This document shows, in pieces, positions 10,138 to 22,169 of a stretch of DNA of 64,000 nucleotides. Both the position numbers and the translations under genes were made by a program. The notes under the pieces were generated by a model that did no database searches, had not been told where the DNA came from, and saw only the letters and a list, made by a program, of their open reading frames with translations. Each line of letters starts with the position of its first letter. Position 1 is the first letter of the stretch. The DNA is from Siphonodentalium dalli. Lineage: Eukaryota; Mollusca; Scaphopoda; Gadilida; Siphonodentaliidae. The stretch is taken from the NCBI GenBank assembly GCA_032622095.1, contig CP136064.1:51156073-51220072 (forward strand). Reading direction: 5' to 3'.

Positions 10138-10330
10138 TACAGTAATGCTCTAATTAATCGACCTCTTAACCACAGCAGAATTATGGGTAAGTTTTCATGA
10201 TTTAGTCGGAAATATGGCTTGTTGCGAGCTTTCCGATGAATGGCAACAAGCCATATTTCCGACTAAATCTTGAAAACTTACCCATAATTCTGCTGTGGTT
10301 AAGAGGTCGATTAATTAGAGCATTACTGTA
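10138..10330. mobile_element. pogo/Tc1-like foldback MITE
   Basis: Element 10140-10328 (189 bp) begins CAGTAATGCTCTAATTAATC and ends with its inverse, flanked by TA on both sides (10138-10139, 10329-10330). The two arms are nearly perfect complements, including GCAGAATTATGGGTAA and GTCGGAAATATGGCTTGTTG, so the element folds into one long hairpin. The CAGT start and TA target suggest the Tc1/mariner superfamily, pogo/Tigger type. Further copies: 24501-24701, 25077-25169 (right arm), 35228-35440, 37967-38035 (left arm), 38970-44020 (interrupted), 46295-46385, 59027-59215. Confidence 0.8.
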
Positions 10331-12419
10331 CATGTACATGTATACAGTAGTCCAATGCATGTACATGTACGGTACATGTAAGTAGTGTATTATTACACCT
10401 ATTTTGACCATGGAAAATGACAAATACATTGAAAAATCAGTAGGTTTAATTTGAGGTCTATGAGTTATTTCACTAACTCAGTGCATGGACCAAAATACTC
10501 AGTCTCTCTTACTTGTAAGTGATACTGACAATGACAAACTGAAGAAATAAAAAATAAATTATTTCCAAATAAGTTTCATATAGTTTTTTGTTTTCCAGCC
10601 TCAAGTCACTACTGGATCTTTTATATGTATTGTATTGTATACAAGTTTGTCATATAAATAATGTCACAGACAGCAGTATGTACCTGGTACATGTATACTA
10701 TTGCAAAAGGGGTTTGTTTTTGCAGAAGCTGCGTGAAATTAAAAAAATGTGGTATAACAGAGTACAGTACACACCCTCCATCGAAAGCACAGGGCTTATA
10801 TGTGCATGACACTCCTCTGCCCCCACCCAGTGCAAGTGGGGAGCAGCTGAGCTTGTTACAACTTACATGTACAAGCCCAGTGATCATATTAAAGTGTGAA
10901 CTGGCACCCTAGTTATGATCACTAGTTTGGTAGTGGTACACATATGTCATATATAATTAATAAAGATCACAGGGGCTTGTAACGAGCTGCACCCCCCACC
11001 CATACCCCACCTACGTCCCCCACTTACACTGGGCTGTATACGTGCCTACTTACATTAATACATTAAGTTTACGGTACATTTTTCTCCACTAGGTATTTAG
11101 TAACAGTGTTACAAATGTTACAATTGTTTAGAGTATAATCATTATTATCTGTGGATTTATAATTCCTGCATGTACATGTATAACCATAAGTAAGTACAAC
11201 CCCTAACCTGTTTGTGCAGACAGAGAATTCACAAATCTCTGAGCCCAACAAGTGCCTGATATTTTTTTTACCTCAATTGGCCAGTTGTTATCATTCAATA
11301 TGACTGTGACTAAGGGGGTGGGGGAGGGAAAAGGGAAATAAACTGGGTAATTTTGAACGAAAAAATCTGATGCCTCTGCTGAAGAAAAAACATGCTTCCT
11401 TGTCACCAATGATATTTTTTTATGAGTCATCTAGTCATATTTAAAGATAAAATGAGAGTTAACTGGCCACTTCATTTTAAGGGTCAGACAGACGTTTTGC
11501 CAAAATTTCCCGGTATTTCAAAATGGATTTCTTTGTGAAATTTGGTACAAGCGATTATTGTGACATAATATTAAAGAACCATCAACCCATTGGGTATTAT
11601 AACTTCATTTACTTTACTTTTATGGCATGACAAGTATTTAAAATTTCAGGTACCAAGAACTTCTATAAAATGGATTGTTTTTTCAAAAGTTCAGTCCATA
11701 TATCCATGATATCATATCTGAAGATCATGCATGAGAGGCGACTTAGTTATTCTTGATTTCTGAAATTTGATGATTATTTTCATTTATAGAAAGGCAACTA
11801 CTCACAAATAATGTTCAATATTTGAGAATTTTCATGTCATGACTGTTGATCAATGAAAAATTGGGCTGGGATGAGTTGTGGGTCATGAGTTCATAACCAA
11901 GTTAAGCTAACCACCATACATGTATGTACCTCTTAACACTGTGGCCTAAATCCAGTTGACTGCTCCCTGCTTTAGTGGACCACACTGCATATCAACATTT
12001 CTTTTCATTGGGCTGGAATATTTGTGACTGCTTTATTATTCATAATATATGGAGGTATGATGCTATATTATGCAATTAAAATTGTAACTCAACATTATGA
12101 TACAAATGAGGCCTCCTCTCATGGAGCCAAGACAATAAGCTATTTAGTGATTGGAGTGTTGTGTGAAATTATATATTCCAGAAGTTCTTGGTACCGAAAG
12201 GGACAAAACAGAAAATAATAATTTCAGCCTCTCAAATGTATTAAAATCCATTGTTTTTGTCGTTTCTTAATAATTGCTCAGATTCTACATACAATGAAGA
12301 TGATTATTTGTGAAATTCCAAGATTTTTCACCAGATTGATCCAGAGAAATTCTTTGTTGAAAATCTCTTGCCATTTTTGGCTAGATTTATGCAAAACGTG
12401 CGTCTCCCTCTTGAGGTGT
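10331..12419. other. intergenic, no gene recognised
   Basis: AT-rich with ACATGTAC words and some C-rich patches (10985-11025). A 16-bp inverted pair GGTACCAAGAACTTCT (about 11650-11665) and its complement (about 12180-12195) may mark an old TIR element. Open frames here are short and unconvincing. Confidence 0.4.
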
Positions 12420-12421
12420 AA

Positions 12422-12440
12422 AAGAGAGAGAGAGAGAGAA
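12422..12440. repeat. (AG)n microsatellite
   Basis: About nine uninterrupted AG dinucleotides next to the 5S-derived sequence. Confidence 0.8.
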
Positions 12441-12463
12441 GTGATGGAGTCACACCGAAATTT

Positions 12464-12570
12464 GGCAGCACCCGGAATCCCAAGCCAGTCACCCATCCAA
12501 GGACTAACTGAACTCGACGTTGCTTAACTTCAGTGATCACACAAAGCGTCTAACGACTGTGACCAAGAGA
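12464..12570 (-). pseudogene. 5S rRNA-derived sequence (5S pseudogene or 5S-type SINE head)
   Basis: On the minus strand the stretch TGATCACTGAAGTTAAGCAA, then ACGTCG, then CTTGGATGGGTGACTGG and finally GGGTGCTG lies in the order and spacing of metazoan 5S rRNA, including the internal polymerase III promoter boxes A and C. The first third is much diverged and the 3' end runs into a non-5S sequence (the AG microsatellite side), so it is not a functional gene. It could be a retroposed 5S copy or the head of a SINE3-type element. No second copy was noticed in the window. Confidence 0.7.
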
Positions 12571-13920
12571 TCTATCTAGACCTCTCGTGCACTGAGAAGT
12601 CATTGGCCTTCTATATTTACATCACGACTGCTACAAATTCTAGTACAAAGGTAAGAACAATTCAGGTGGAGGGGAAGATGATCCATGTACCTTTATCCAG
12701 ATTAACGTACTTGGATGATCAGGGCAGGGGTGGGAGACACTCAGGATGGGGTGCATAGGGTGTGGGGGGGAGATGAACTGTTACACCGGTAGGAAGTTCT
12801 CACCTACTAGTATTTGTCCTACTTTTGGACATTTTTTGGACTCAAATGGCCATTTACACCAGCAGTTGGAAATTTTTCAACAGATGGACAGATTGAGGTA
12901 CCAGTTTGAAAAATTCAACCAGGTGGGAGGGGGATGCTGCAAATGAAATTTTCTGAACTCAGGAATTTTAGTCTAACTATATAAGTCACGGGTTAAAGGC
13001 GGGGGTGGGGGTGGTTGGAGTTGGGAATTCTAAGTTGATACCCCAACCCTGGGAATTAAGGAAAAGATGCCTTGACAACAGTAATGCTATTTGTACAATA
13101 TTGCCATCTCAAATCAATAATAACCTTACAACCCATACTTACCCAGTTATTCTATCTGATATAAATGATTATAGTTTCAAAGAAATTGTAGACGATACAT
13201 TGCATATATGCTTAAAACTAATTCACTCAAATTAATATCTATAAATTCTAAGTTATATTTGCGACCTTTGTTTCCAGGCCACTACTCAACATTATATGTA
13301 CAATTCCCCCAAACCATCTCTAGAACTGGTGTCCTAAAAGACACCTCATTTTTGTATACCAATTTAAATTTGACTGGTGTTCTCAGTTTCAACAACGAAT
13401 ACCGTACATTTTTTTTCTAGGACAGTATGTCCCTTTAAGAATCGATTTCGTTTCGTCAAGAAACAATTTCCCGCCATATTTTACGTGGAAAAGCGGAAGC
13501 AAAAACGCCAATTTTGTCTTGTGTGCGGAATAACAAGGTACAGTCGACCTGGTTGAGCATTTTCAAATTTGTATTTACCAAATCATTGAGTGTACTGATG
13601 TTATGCAACTATTATTTTAATTATGCATTTTTAGCGGTAATATTATCCAATAATTTGAACCATTTTTACTGTCTCCTATCTTCGTCGAAAGTGGGAGGTT
13701 ACTTAAAAACCATAACTGCATGGGAGGTGAACCGATCCATTTGACTCGAAGAGCAGAAACACAGTTATGGTATTAATAACAAACGTTTAACTCTCGTTTA
13801 ACTCTCGTTTTAAAAGAGAAATATACATTGTAAAATTAACTTAGGACAGTCCTTCTTAAATTCCTTAAGATGAAAATAATATACATGTAGATGGGCCTGT
13901 CAATTTGATTTTTTTTCACA
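12571..13920. other. intergenic, no gene recognised
   Basis: Contains G-rich patches (12720-12775, 12990-13020) and short open frames at 13005-13235, 13208-13420 and 13514-13744 with no recognisable family. A CAGTATGTCCCTTTAAG-like phrase near 13424 resembles a transposon end but no partner was confirmed. Confidence 0.35.
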
Positions 13921-13931
13921 TTAGGCCCCTC

Positions 13932-15148
13932 AAAAAAGATGGGAACGGGACTACCCGCCCCCGAGACAACCCGCCCCTCTGCTATTTTGGGGGTGGGTTG
14001 TCCCGATAAATGAGGGCGGGTTGTCTCGAAATTGTTAATAGTGATTATGTTCTTTTATGTTCTTTGATGATATATTATATTAAAGATTTTAATCAACAAA
14101 ACATGTGTTTATTCATTAATTATGTCAATGCGTGGACTGGGGTAAAGAATGACATGATGTTTTGACAACTGAACGGCACTTAAGGTAAGTGAAGACTAAT
14201 TAAAAGGGGTGCTTTCAAAACAAACATTTGATGCAAATGGTTCATTATCACAGTGTGTTATCACAACACTTAGTGATCGGGGATCATCTCACTGATGTTA
14301 ACCGGAGGTGAGTATATAAACAGCCTTTGAACGATGCCGACGGAACTTTAAGATATATCACAAATTCGAATTCTTGATATCACAAATTGATTTTATGATA
14401 TCATAAAATCTAATAATGTGATATCACAAAATAGTAGCATTTAGTGATATCACTAATTCTATTTTGTGATATCACATATTCATTTTGTGATATCATAAAA
14501 TTGAATATGTGATATCACTAATTCATTCTACTATTTATGTAACATTTTGTGATATCGCGCACACACGATCGCTTAAAATATTATGATGATACGGGGAGAA
14601 CACTCAAGCCACTCACTGACTAGCGACGATACAATAACTTAAATGATCATATGGGACTAGTATGCCTATAATATAACTTTTATTTGATTCATTTGGTTGA
14701 AAACTGTACAAAAATTACTCGACAACGACAATTTGTATTTTTGCATTCCGGTAAATTTGTCATCCGTAACACTACTTCGTACTCAACAGACTTTCAAATA
14801 ATGAAAAACTTATTACCTTATTCTCCGATTCGGAGACTATAGAAACCAACAACAACATTTGGCGTACAGTGCCCCTTTAAACTTCGTAATAAATAAACAT
14901 ATTATTGTTGATTTTTGTGTTCATAAGTTATACATGTGTATTTATTGTTGTCCGTGTTGTTAAATCAAATACAAATCTATAATAAAAAAAAAACAGTTTC
15001 GTTAAACAAACATCTCACAATCTCCTCACACCTCCTAATTAGCCACTGATTACCGCTAATTGATTTTTGGGGGGCGGGTTGTCCGGGGGCGGGTTGTCTC
15101 AGAGTGAAAGGGGGCTCGGGGGCGGGTAGTCACGGACCCAAAAAAGAT
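13932..15148. mobile_element. GGGAACGGGA-ended element nested in the Harbinger-like element
   Basis: Element 13941-15139 (1,199 bp). It starts GGGAACGGGACTACCCGCCC and ends GGCGGGTAGTCACGGACCC, and is flanked by a perfect 9-bp repeat AAAAAAGAT (13932-13940, 15140-15148). Removing it restores the left TIR of the host element exactly, as judged from that element's right TIR. Its outermost ~10 bp match the element at 6541-8483, though the interior does not. Subterminal zones are full of GGGCGGGTTGTC words. Confidence 0.75.
14350..14560. repeat. cluster of TGATATCA palindromes
   Basis: About nine GATATC sites, mostly within TGTGATATCACA or TTAGTGATATCACTAAT, occur at irregular 20-30 bp spacing. 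Each is a dyad, so either strand reads the same. They lie centrally in the nested element and could be transposase or host-factor binding sites, or simple repeat expansion. Confidence 0.7.
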
Positions 15149-16336
15149 TACTTGTTTATCATAGGTTTTTTTTTTCAGGGTCGGGGCGGGAGGGACATAA
15201 TTATGTTTTTTGTTTTGGGATCCGATAAGGTAAGTTATCGGGAAAAACGTAATATATAACTACTTTCACAAAACTCATGTTTTATTTCAATCTATTTCGG
15301 CACAAATCTAGTTCTCTTCTTTTCAACAGGCAGTCCTCTCCCTCTGCAAGCTGTGCATATTGGGTAAGATCTTTAATCCAATGGTTCCAGGTCGTCTTCT
15401 GTTCCTCAATGTATACATATTCTATCATTACCAGCACTATACCAAGGCAATTCTATCTTGTCTTGGCAAGATACATTTAGATTTCCCTTAATATAGACGG
15501 GTGGATAGTCAGTTTGACACTTTTACTTTAACAATTGCATTGTCGTATTGGTCGGGGAGGGGTTGCGAAATGTCCAAGGCATCACCCCTGAACATTTCAT
15601 ACACTTGGATGAGACTGGTATGCTCTGGGAGTTTTGTCCCGTAAAAGGGCTTAAGAACCTTCGGCCCATCGGTGATTTGTATAATCACAAATCCCATAGT
15701 CTATAACGCGTAACAGACAAATACTTTAATTTTATAAAATGCACGGCTTGAAACTATACACAGAAACAAGTGTTTCCAGGTTGGCGATTATCGCAATACA
15801 ATAGGGAAACACCGTGTGCGTAACGTAACTATCACATGTATAACGTACTCTGATAACAACTTATCGCCAAATTCATGCTTCAAACATGTCATTTTCGGCT
15901 TTTATTTTATTTTTATGAAAATGAATAAATGATGGGGTGATAAATATGTATATAAATATAACGACAAATAGAATCAAATTAGCCATTTTCCCGTGAAACT
16001 TAGGACAGGCAAGCCAGGTACAAAAATTGGTGAAATATGAGTACGAACGTCAAAGTGTTCCCCTATCGTATTGCGATAATTCCCAACCGTGTTTCCGGTA
16101 TAGGTGTACGCGTTTTCAGTAGGTGTGATCGATCGGCGTACTATGTACCGATGTTTATACTTTGCGTAATGTGACTTCCTGGATATAGAGTAGTCGTTCT
16201 TTGACCGATATTGAGCTCCGCGTAAAGCATATATTGGTGTTCTGGAGATATATAAAAAACAAAAAATAATACGCACAGGAGGAATTTTAGGGGCGGGCGC
16301 CTATGATAAACAAGTAATCTTTTTTGAGGGGCCTTA

Positions 16337-17439
16337 AACCCAGGGTTTCCGTAGTAGATACTCAATAATTGTTCTTTTATAACACGATATTATCTTACGA
16401 GGAAAAAATTGAACTGATAAAATAAAAGATTTTCCATCAGTTCTCATTGATGTTTTTTTACATTAAATTATAGCTGCAATGCCAATGTCAGCTCATTATA
16501 TTCTTCTGTTACATTAAATGGTATTAATTATATCATATGATGTTACATACATGTACCTACCGATATAATGAAAAGCTGAGTAATTGAACATAACATGATA
16601 ATTATTTCAAAACAAGTACATGTATTCATCTTTGAGATGACAACATTTTATTTCGGTATTACTATTTCTGCCACATGGGCTTGTAATGCACACCATTGCC
16701 CACCCCCTCTCCAAACCCGCACTGCCCTTATTCATCATCCCTATAGGATATACATGTATATGTGCCTGCCCTATACATCATGTGTTATACATGTATCTCA
16801 TCATACTCGTATACAGTATATGACGCAAAGCAGGAACATATATACCAGTAGGTACGGCGCATACCATCTGTGGGTGGGGGTAAATACGCTGTACAGGTGT
16901 GGCATAATAAGGGTAGTGTGGTTGGGGGATATGGCAGAGCAGCGACACAACATGAGAGAATACGCTGCTGTACATACACATCTTTGTCGCATATTTGATG
17001 TGGGTAACCTATGGGTATGGACGCTGAACAGTATTGACAAATTTAAAGTTTTATGATTTTCTGGTGCTTTTAATTATAAGCTTACCTGATTGGCATTTCA
17101 TACCGATCTAAGGTGACTTGGCTACACAATTTGGATTATTCATTTCATCCTGCATGACCGAACACTGTGTTAACCAAGAACAAACCACATAACCCATATG
17201 CAGGTTAATGTGACTCTCAAAATATTATACACTGGTACATGTACATGTATGTCTCTCCAGCAATTACTGCACACACCTGGATTGGTTGCTAATTAGGCCA
17301 TTCATGAATCAGAATGATATCTATTGTGTAGACACAGAAAAGTCCTAATCCCTTAATGGGTTTGAGATAATGAAGGTGCAGTGATACACAGCTAATTTCA
17401 CAGGTTTTGGAGTAAGTCAATTTTATTCTTGATCCGGTC
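16337..17439. other. intergenic, no gene recognised
   Basis: AT-rich with ACATGTAT words and a patch of short overlapping frames at 16780-17056 that lack any family resemblance. Confidence 0.35.
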
Positions 17440-18340
17440 GCTCAATGGGAAGGTCGCATTAGTGCTAGACACGCTAAGCCATTGAGTGACTGTGAGTTTT
17501 TTGTCGAAGGCTTGGTGGATAATGGATTCTACTCTAATCCCCATCGAGCTTTTGCATGCGCTGATAGGTTTCCAGTCGGCCCATTGTGTTAGCTGGACTC
17601 TCCATGCTAACAGGGGTCGGCTGGAAGTGGTTTTGGATATCCAGGTCACTCCGGTAGAACCCTCTACCGGACGGATGGACCGACTGGACTCCTCCAGTCC
17701 GGAGCTTACCAGACCAGCTGCAAGACCACCGGGAAGAAGAAAAAGACACCCTCAAGATGCCGCAGGGACGCCAACAGGAGGGCCAAGTGGAAACGGGGAA
17801 CTGGGAGATGCCCAGTTCCCTCCCACTTGGCCTCCGGCCCAGAAGATTGGCCTGTGGCCGAAGTCACCACCACCAGCAGGGGCAGGGATGCCGAAGTCAT
17901 TCCGGTTGTCGACGAGGACAGCGGAAACAGGGATACCGACGTCACCCCGGATGTCCCCTCCGCTGTCTTCAATGTGGAGTTGGCAACACCACCTAGCCAG
18001 TCTCCACCAAGGGCGTAATCTACCACCTCCGCCCCTGTGACGCCGAGATACCTGGAGAGGCCGGCGTCGCCCACTGAAGATGGGGATACAGCAACATCAG
18101 CCCGATATACAGACAGTGCGATCCCAGCAATGGAATCGCCCTGGCAACTTTTTTACCAGGACCACGGCGAGACCAAGCAGCCGCAAGTATAGAGGCCATA
18201 CAGGAAAGTCGTGAAAGAGAGGCCAACTGCAACAACAACATTACACCACTAAAAGATCAACCACCAGCCAAAAGAAGGAAAAAGAAAAAGAAATGAACTT
18301 TTGTAAAATGTGTTATGTCTTTTTTTGTTCTTTTTTTTTG
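17440..18340 (+). pseudogene. decayed LINE ORF1-like (gag-like) region
   Basis: GC-rich, codon-like island in an AT-rich background. Pieces in different frames read FFVEGLVDNGFYSNPH and then, after about 17700, KTTGKKKKTPSRCRRDANRR followed by an acidic, Ser/Thr/Pro-rich tail up to a stop near 18018. The KKKTPS-RRD pattern is reminiscent of the basic linker in ORF1 proteins of lophotrochozoan LINEs. No CCHC knuckle or reverse transcriptase was found. A poly-purine run AAAAGAAGGAAAAAGAAAAAG at about 18270-18290 follows. Frame changes and the lack of a start argue for a dead fragment. Confidence 0.35.
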
Positions 18341-18670
18341 TATTCAAAATTAAAGGCAAAAAATATGAATGGTTAAGGTAGGGGCCATTCGGCGCCTTCG
18401 GAAATCCTGGGGTTAGCCCCCCCAAACCACTCTCTCTAATGGAGTAAGTTCTATAATGTCTGCATGAGTTGATTTTAAGTGTGAGGGTTTTATTATTTTT
18501 TGTTGTAAAGGTCAGAGTACCTAGATATTACATAAACCCATTGTATACTATTCAATGTTCAAAATGAGCCATGCCTGTTAAAAATATTTTGAAAAAGATG
18601 AGGGGGGGTGAATTTATACATAGCTTATGTTGGATATACATAGACAAAATGAATTTATCTTTGGAGACAC
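18341..18670. other. intergenic, no gene recognised
   Basis: T-rich and then mixed sequence; nothing identifiable beyond a short GC-rich patch (18385-18430). Confidence 0.3.
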
Positions 18671-18925
18671 CCATGCGATTTGACTCCTGCACTATATATC
18701 TGTATGTTTACTTGGCCAGATTTAAACTTTTAAAATTAATATAATATAAAGAGTGTTTGTCTAAAATATAAAGAGCGTTTATACTCTCATTGCCTTGTCC
18801 ATGCGATTTGACACCTGCACTAGACATATGTACATTTACATGGCCAGATTTAAACTTTTAAAACTTAATATAATATAAAGAGCGCTTGTCTATGATATAA
18901 AGAGCGTTTATACTCTGATTGCCTT
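18671..18925. repeat. tandem duplication, ~128 bp unit, two copies
   Basis: The unit begins CCATGCGATTTGAC and ends ACTCT-ATTGCCTTG; copies start at 18671 and 18799. Both carry GGCCAGATTTAAACTTTTAAA and two AAAGAGCGTTTATA-like words. Some divergence between copies. The AAAGAGCGTT words also recur near 59970-60025. Confidence 0.75.
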
Positions 18926-19690
18926 GATTTTCTCTGGTCATTTTTCTCCTTTTGATAAGAAAGGAGATCCATTTTCCCACACAACAAAAACATCCTGTAA
19001 TGTGGTAGAGAACTACAGGGGTAAGAGACATTCTACTGAACACTAGATACAAGGATATCGAAATATTTTGAAAACAGTTGTATGAGGGTTAGTGATTGCC
19101 AGCAGATGACCATCTTTTTAGATATCTAACAGGGTGGTTCTCACTTATGGTAAGGGGTGTCTAAATTCTGCCGATAATAAGGATTATAACTAAACAATTG
19201 AAACATTTGTAACACTTATAACACTGTTACAAAATGCCTGGTGGAGGAAAAATATACTGGATTCATGCAATATATGTTCCGTAGTGCCTGGTAATTAGGG
19301 GGGTACATTCAAATTGAATCTTGAATCGAATGGATGAATCAAGCAGCCATATTCTTCTCCCTGTGTATGTTTTAACACTTCCCATTGTTGACAGGAAGTA
19401 GTGAGTGGACACAATGTACTGGCCAGTTATATCAACAACCAAATTAAAATTGTTGACAGTTTTCATGCCCAGTGATCACTGCCTGTGGTCAGTTAACTAT
19501 TTCCTGTGAAGAGTTACTGTTTGATTCATACCTGTATCTACTTATAGGTAAATATTAATAAAAACTATATTTTAATTATTTATCACTCACTGTTTAGAAG
19601 GCCTGTGATCAGGGGTGAGATTCGGGAATCGAATATCAAATAAAATATTATAAATTCGCCCAACCTGGTATAAAAAGTTAATTAAATATA
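18926..19690. other. intergenic, no gene recognised
   Basis: AT-rich; short frames at 18858-19052 and 19263-19466 show no family features. Confidence 0.3.
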
Positions 19691-20275
19691 TTCAATGCAT
19701 GAAACATCTTGGATTTAACTATTTGCATGAGTAAACTCTTTCGCACACCCTACAGACCACATCCCTCATCTGATCGTCACCAAACTTCATATGGATCCTC
19801 TGGGTGACCTCTAAATTGGAGCCATCAACCTTACAAAATAATCATTGAAAAACGTAGCCACCAGTGGCCTTCTTGGATTTAACTTTTTGCATGACTAAAT
19901 CCACCACCACATCCTACATGTACAGGCCACATCCCTCATCCGATCATCACTAAACTTCATATGGATCTTCGGGGTGACCACTAGATGGCAGCCTTCAAAT
20001 GTTTCCAAATTTATGTTGAAAAACATGGCCGCCGGCAGCAGTCTAGAATTTCACATTTGAATTCATCGACACACCCTGCAGCCAACATTTATGAAGAAGT
20101 GCTTCACTAAATTCTTTTGTGTCCACAATTTTCATCCAATCATATGGCTCTTCGGGTTGACATCTGGTATTACTTAAAAATATAAACTTTTTGCATTCCT
20201 TGTCATTCCATTGGCTGTAAGGTATAAGATTATCCATTCTACAAGTTAAGCTACATTGTCATTTACACTGTCACT
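19691..20275. repeat. old copy of the CATGGCCGCC tandem-unit element
   Basis: About three diverged units with CCATCTTGGATTT, TTTGCATGACTAAAT, GGCCACATCCCTC, CCAAACTTCATATGGATC and GGGTGACC. Ends with the AAGTTAAGCTACATTGTCAT-type terminus shared with the intron 5 and 11 elements. Confidence 0.7.
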
Positions 20276-20369
20276 TTCAGTCAAAGTGCCGTCATATTGC
20301 TACAGTAGTGAGCTGCAAATGGATGTCAGAAAAGGATAAACAATCTTTCAGAAATGGACAGAATTCAGC

Positions 20370-20935
20370 TTATTAGCTGAAATTTAAAAGTTTGAGCTAT
20401 TGCCATGGGTTGCCACGTGTCTGCATTTATGGGTCTGTCGACAATTTTCTTTAGCACACCATACAAGCCACACCTCTCATTCGGTCATCACCAAACTTCA
20501 TATGAATCTTCAGGGTGACCCCTGGATGGGCGCCATCAATTTTTTCAGAACGCCTGCAGCCATCTTGGATTTCAAAATTGATTCCATCGGAACACACTGC
20601 AGCCCGCATTTATTGGAAAATTGTTTAAAAAATTAATAGGCATATTTAGGATCACCTCTAGATGGGAGCTATCGAATTGGAACAATTTTCAATGAAAAAC
20701 ATTGCTGCAGGCAGCCATTTTTAATTTTACTCTTTGCATGACTAATTTTTTTGGCACACCATACATACCAAATCCCTCACCCGATTGTCACAAAACTTCA
20801 TATGGATCTTCTGGGTGACCACTATATGGGAGCCATGTCATATTAACATATTTCGGATATTCATTAAAAACTAGGGCCATCTTGGGTTTCCATTGGCACA
20901 GCCTGCAGCCGACATTTATTGGAGAAATGTTTTTG
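20370..20935. repeat. second old copy of the same element
   Basis: Begins with AAAGTTTGAGCTATTGCCATG, the left-end motif of the family, and continues with three to four diverged units before fading near 20935. The right terminus is missing. Confidence 0.7.
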
Positions 20936-21147
20936 TCAAATAAAATTATCAAATTATATATTTTGAAACTATTGGATTATATACCTAAACTTTACGTTGA
21001 TACAGGTATAATTTTTATCATCCTAAGTACTTTGAGATCAAATACAATTTCAATGTCCACAGTATTTCAGAGAAATAAAATCAAAATAATAAAAAATCTA
21101 CCTAGTAGGTATCGGTACCTACCTACATGTAATCCAAGTCTTCTCGT

Positions 21148-21221
21148 ACTAAAACCAGCTAAGATATTTGGATGGTGAGAAACAGCATCTCGCCATCCCA
21201 ATATCTTAACTGGGTTTAGCC
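21148..21221. repeat. 74-bp foldback
   Basis: CTAAAACCAGCTAAGATATT...TGGTGAGA is followed after a short loop by its near-complement ending CTGGGTTTAG. A small hairpin repeat of unknown family. Confidence 0.6.
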
Positions 21222-21380
21222 TGCCCTACATGTACCCTAATTCTAGAGAGGGTGGGACCCCAAACACAGGTATAATTTTGTTTGGCCTTATAGAACAGGA
21301 AGTAGTAGCATGCATGCCTTGAAAACTGGCAACACAAGATTATTTACTTTAAAAGTCACTTTCATTTCATTTCATTTTAC

Positions 21381-21633
21381 CAAGCCTTGAAATAGCGTGC
21401 CTGTCATTTGCAGAATGAGGTCCCCAGAGGGTGAATTTAGTGATGCTACCCCGCATAGCAGGCTAGCATCACCAAATTCACCCTATGGGGCCTCATTCTG
21501 CTTACACCTCAGCAGAATGAGGTTCCCAGAGGGTGAATTTGGTGATGCTAGCCCGCTATGCGGGGTAGCATCACTAAATTCACCCTCTGGGGACCTCATT
21601 CTGCAAATGACAGACACCCTATTTCAAGTCTTG
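21381..21633. mobile_element. double-unit palindromic MITE (hAT-like family), no clear TSD
   Basis: 253 bp. Starts CAAGCCTTGAAATAG and ends CTATTTCAAGTCTTG. It contains two inverted copies of a ~110-bp unit that is itself a palindrome (GCAGAATGAGGT-CCCAGAGGGTGAATTT ... centre ... inverse). The flanks (CATTTTAC and ATAATAAT) do not match, unlike the copies at 23381, 30342 and 34811 which have perfect 8-bp duplications. Open frames through it are mirror artefacts. Confidence 0.8.
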
Positions 21634-21639
21634 ATAATA

Positions 21640-22165
21640 ATTGAAGACTTTACTGGTACAATTGACAGAAAATCCTCTATAGAAAATTATAAATATAAAA
21701 TTTTTCACCTGAGCACATGTTTACCTCAAATATAGGCAACTTGAAATTGAAGACTGCTAATTCAGAAAAATATTTCTAAATTGATATTACTTTGCCAAAT
21801 GGCACATATTAGTGATGATTATTTCAATTGACTTTTATTCTGTATTTCCCAAAAAAATGAGTATAGTATTGACATTAAGAATGGGAGATACAGAGAGAGA
21901 AAAATCAATACATGTGCACTTTCTGCTTTGTTATTATTATTAATCCAATTAAATATTACCGAAGAAGTATATGAGAAAATGATTCAATATATACTCGCAT
22001 CTTGTCCAATGAGTTGTAATGAATCTAATGAAATGATGCAAGTTGATGAATGAATCAAGTTAGCAATACCTGTAAAAATATACTTTTATGAAAATGAAAA
22101 TGTTCACTGAACTTATTAAAGAGAACTATAACTACATCTTGGAACCTAGTTACAACTGTGCACAT
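21640..22165. other. intergenic, no gene recognised
   Basis: AT-rich sequence with no recognisable gene or element. Confidence 0.3.
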
Positions 22166-22169
22166 ATAA

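Larger units (their letters stand above)
13921..16336. mobile_element. PIF/Harbinger-like TIR element with TTA target duplication
   Basis: Element 13924-16333 (2,410 bp). Left end GGCCCCTCAAAAAAGAT, continuing after the nested element at 15149 as TACTTGTTTATCATAGG; right end is the inverse (16294-16333). TTA flanks both sides (13921-13923, 16334-16336), which is the PIF/Harbinger pattern. No transposase was recognised; a 62-codon minus frame at 15509-15697 (phrases GPKVLKPFYGTKLP and VYEMFRGD) is the best residual ORF and is unassigned. The element is probably non-autonomous. Confidence 0.7.

Noticed and set aside
10980-11035. C-rich patch as a possible regulatory or quadruplex element
   Set aside because: Too short and irregular; no conserved partner.
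16778-17056. Several overlapping frames on both strands
   Set aside because: No motif, no splice context and no consistent codon use; chance absence of stops.
17706-18074. 122-codon minus-strand frame
   Set aside because: GC-rich opposite strand of the LINE ORF1-like region; the plus-strand frame has the recognisable basic motif.
21397-21735. Recurrent open frames reading MRSPEGEFGDA... / NSPSGDLILQMTD (also near 23195, 23518, 34948, 55222)
   Set aside because: They lie wholly within palindromic MITEs and mirror each other on both strands; the apparent protein conservation is DNA repeat conservation.
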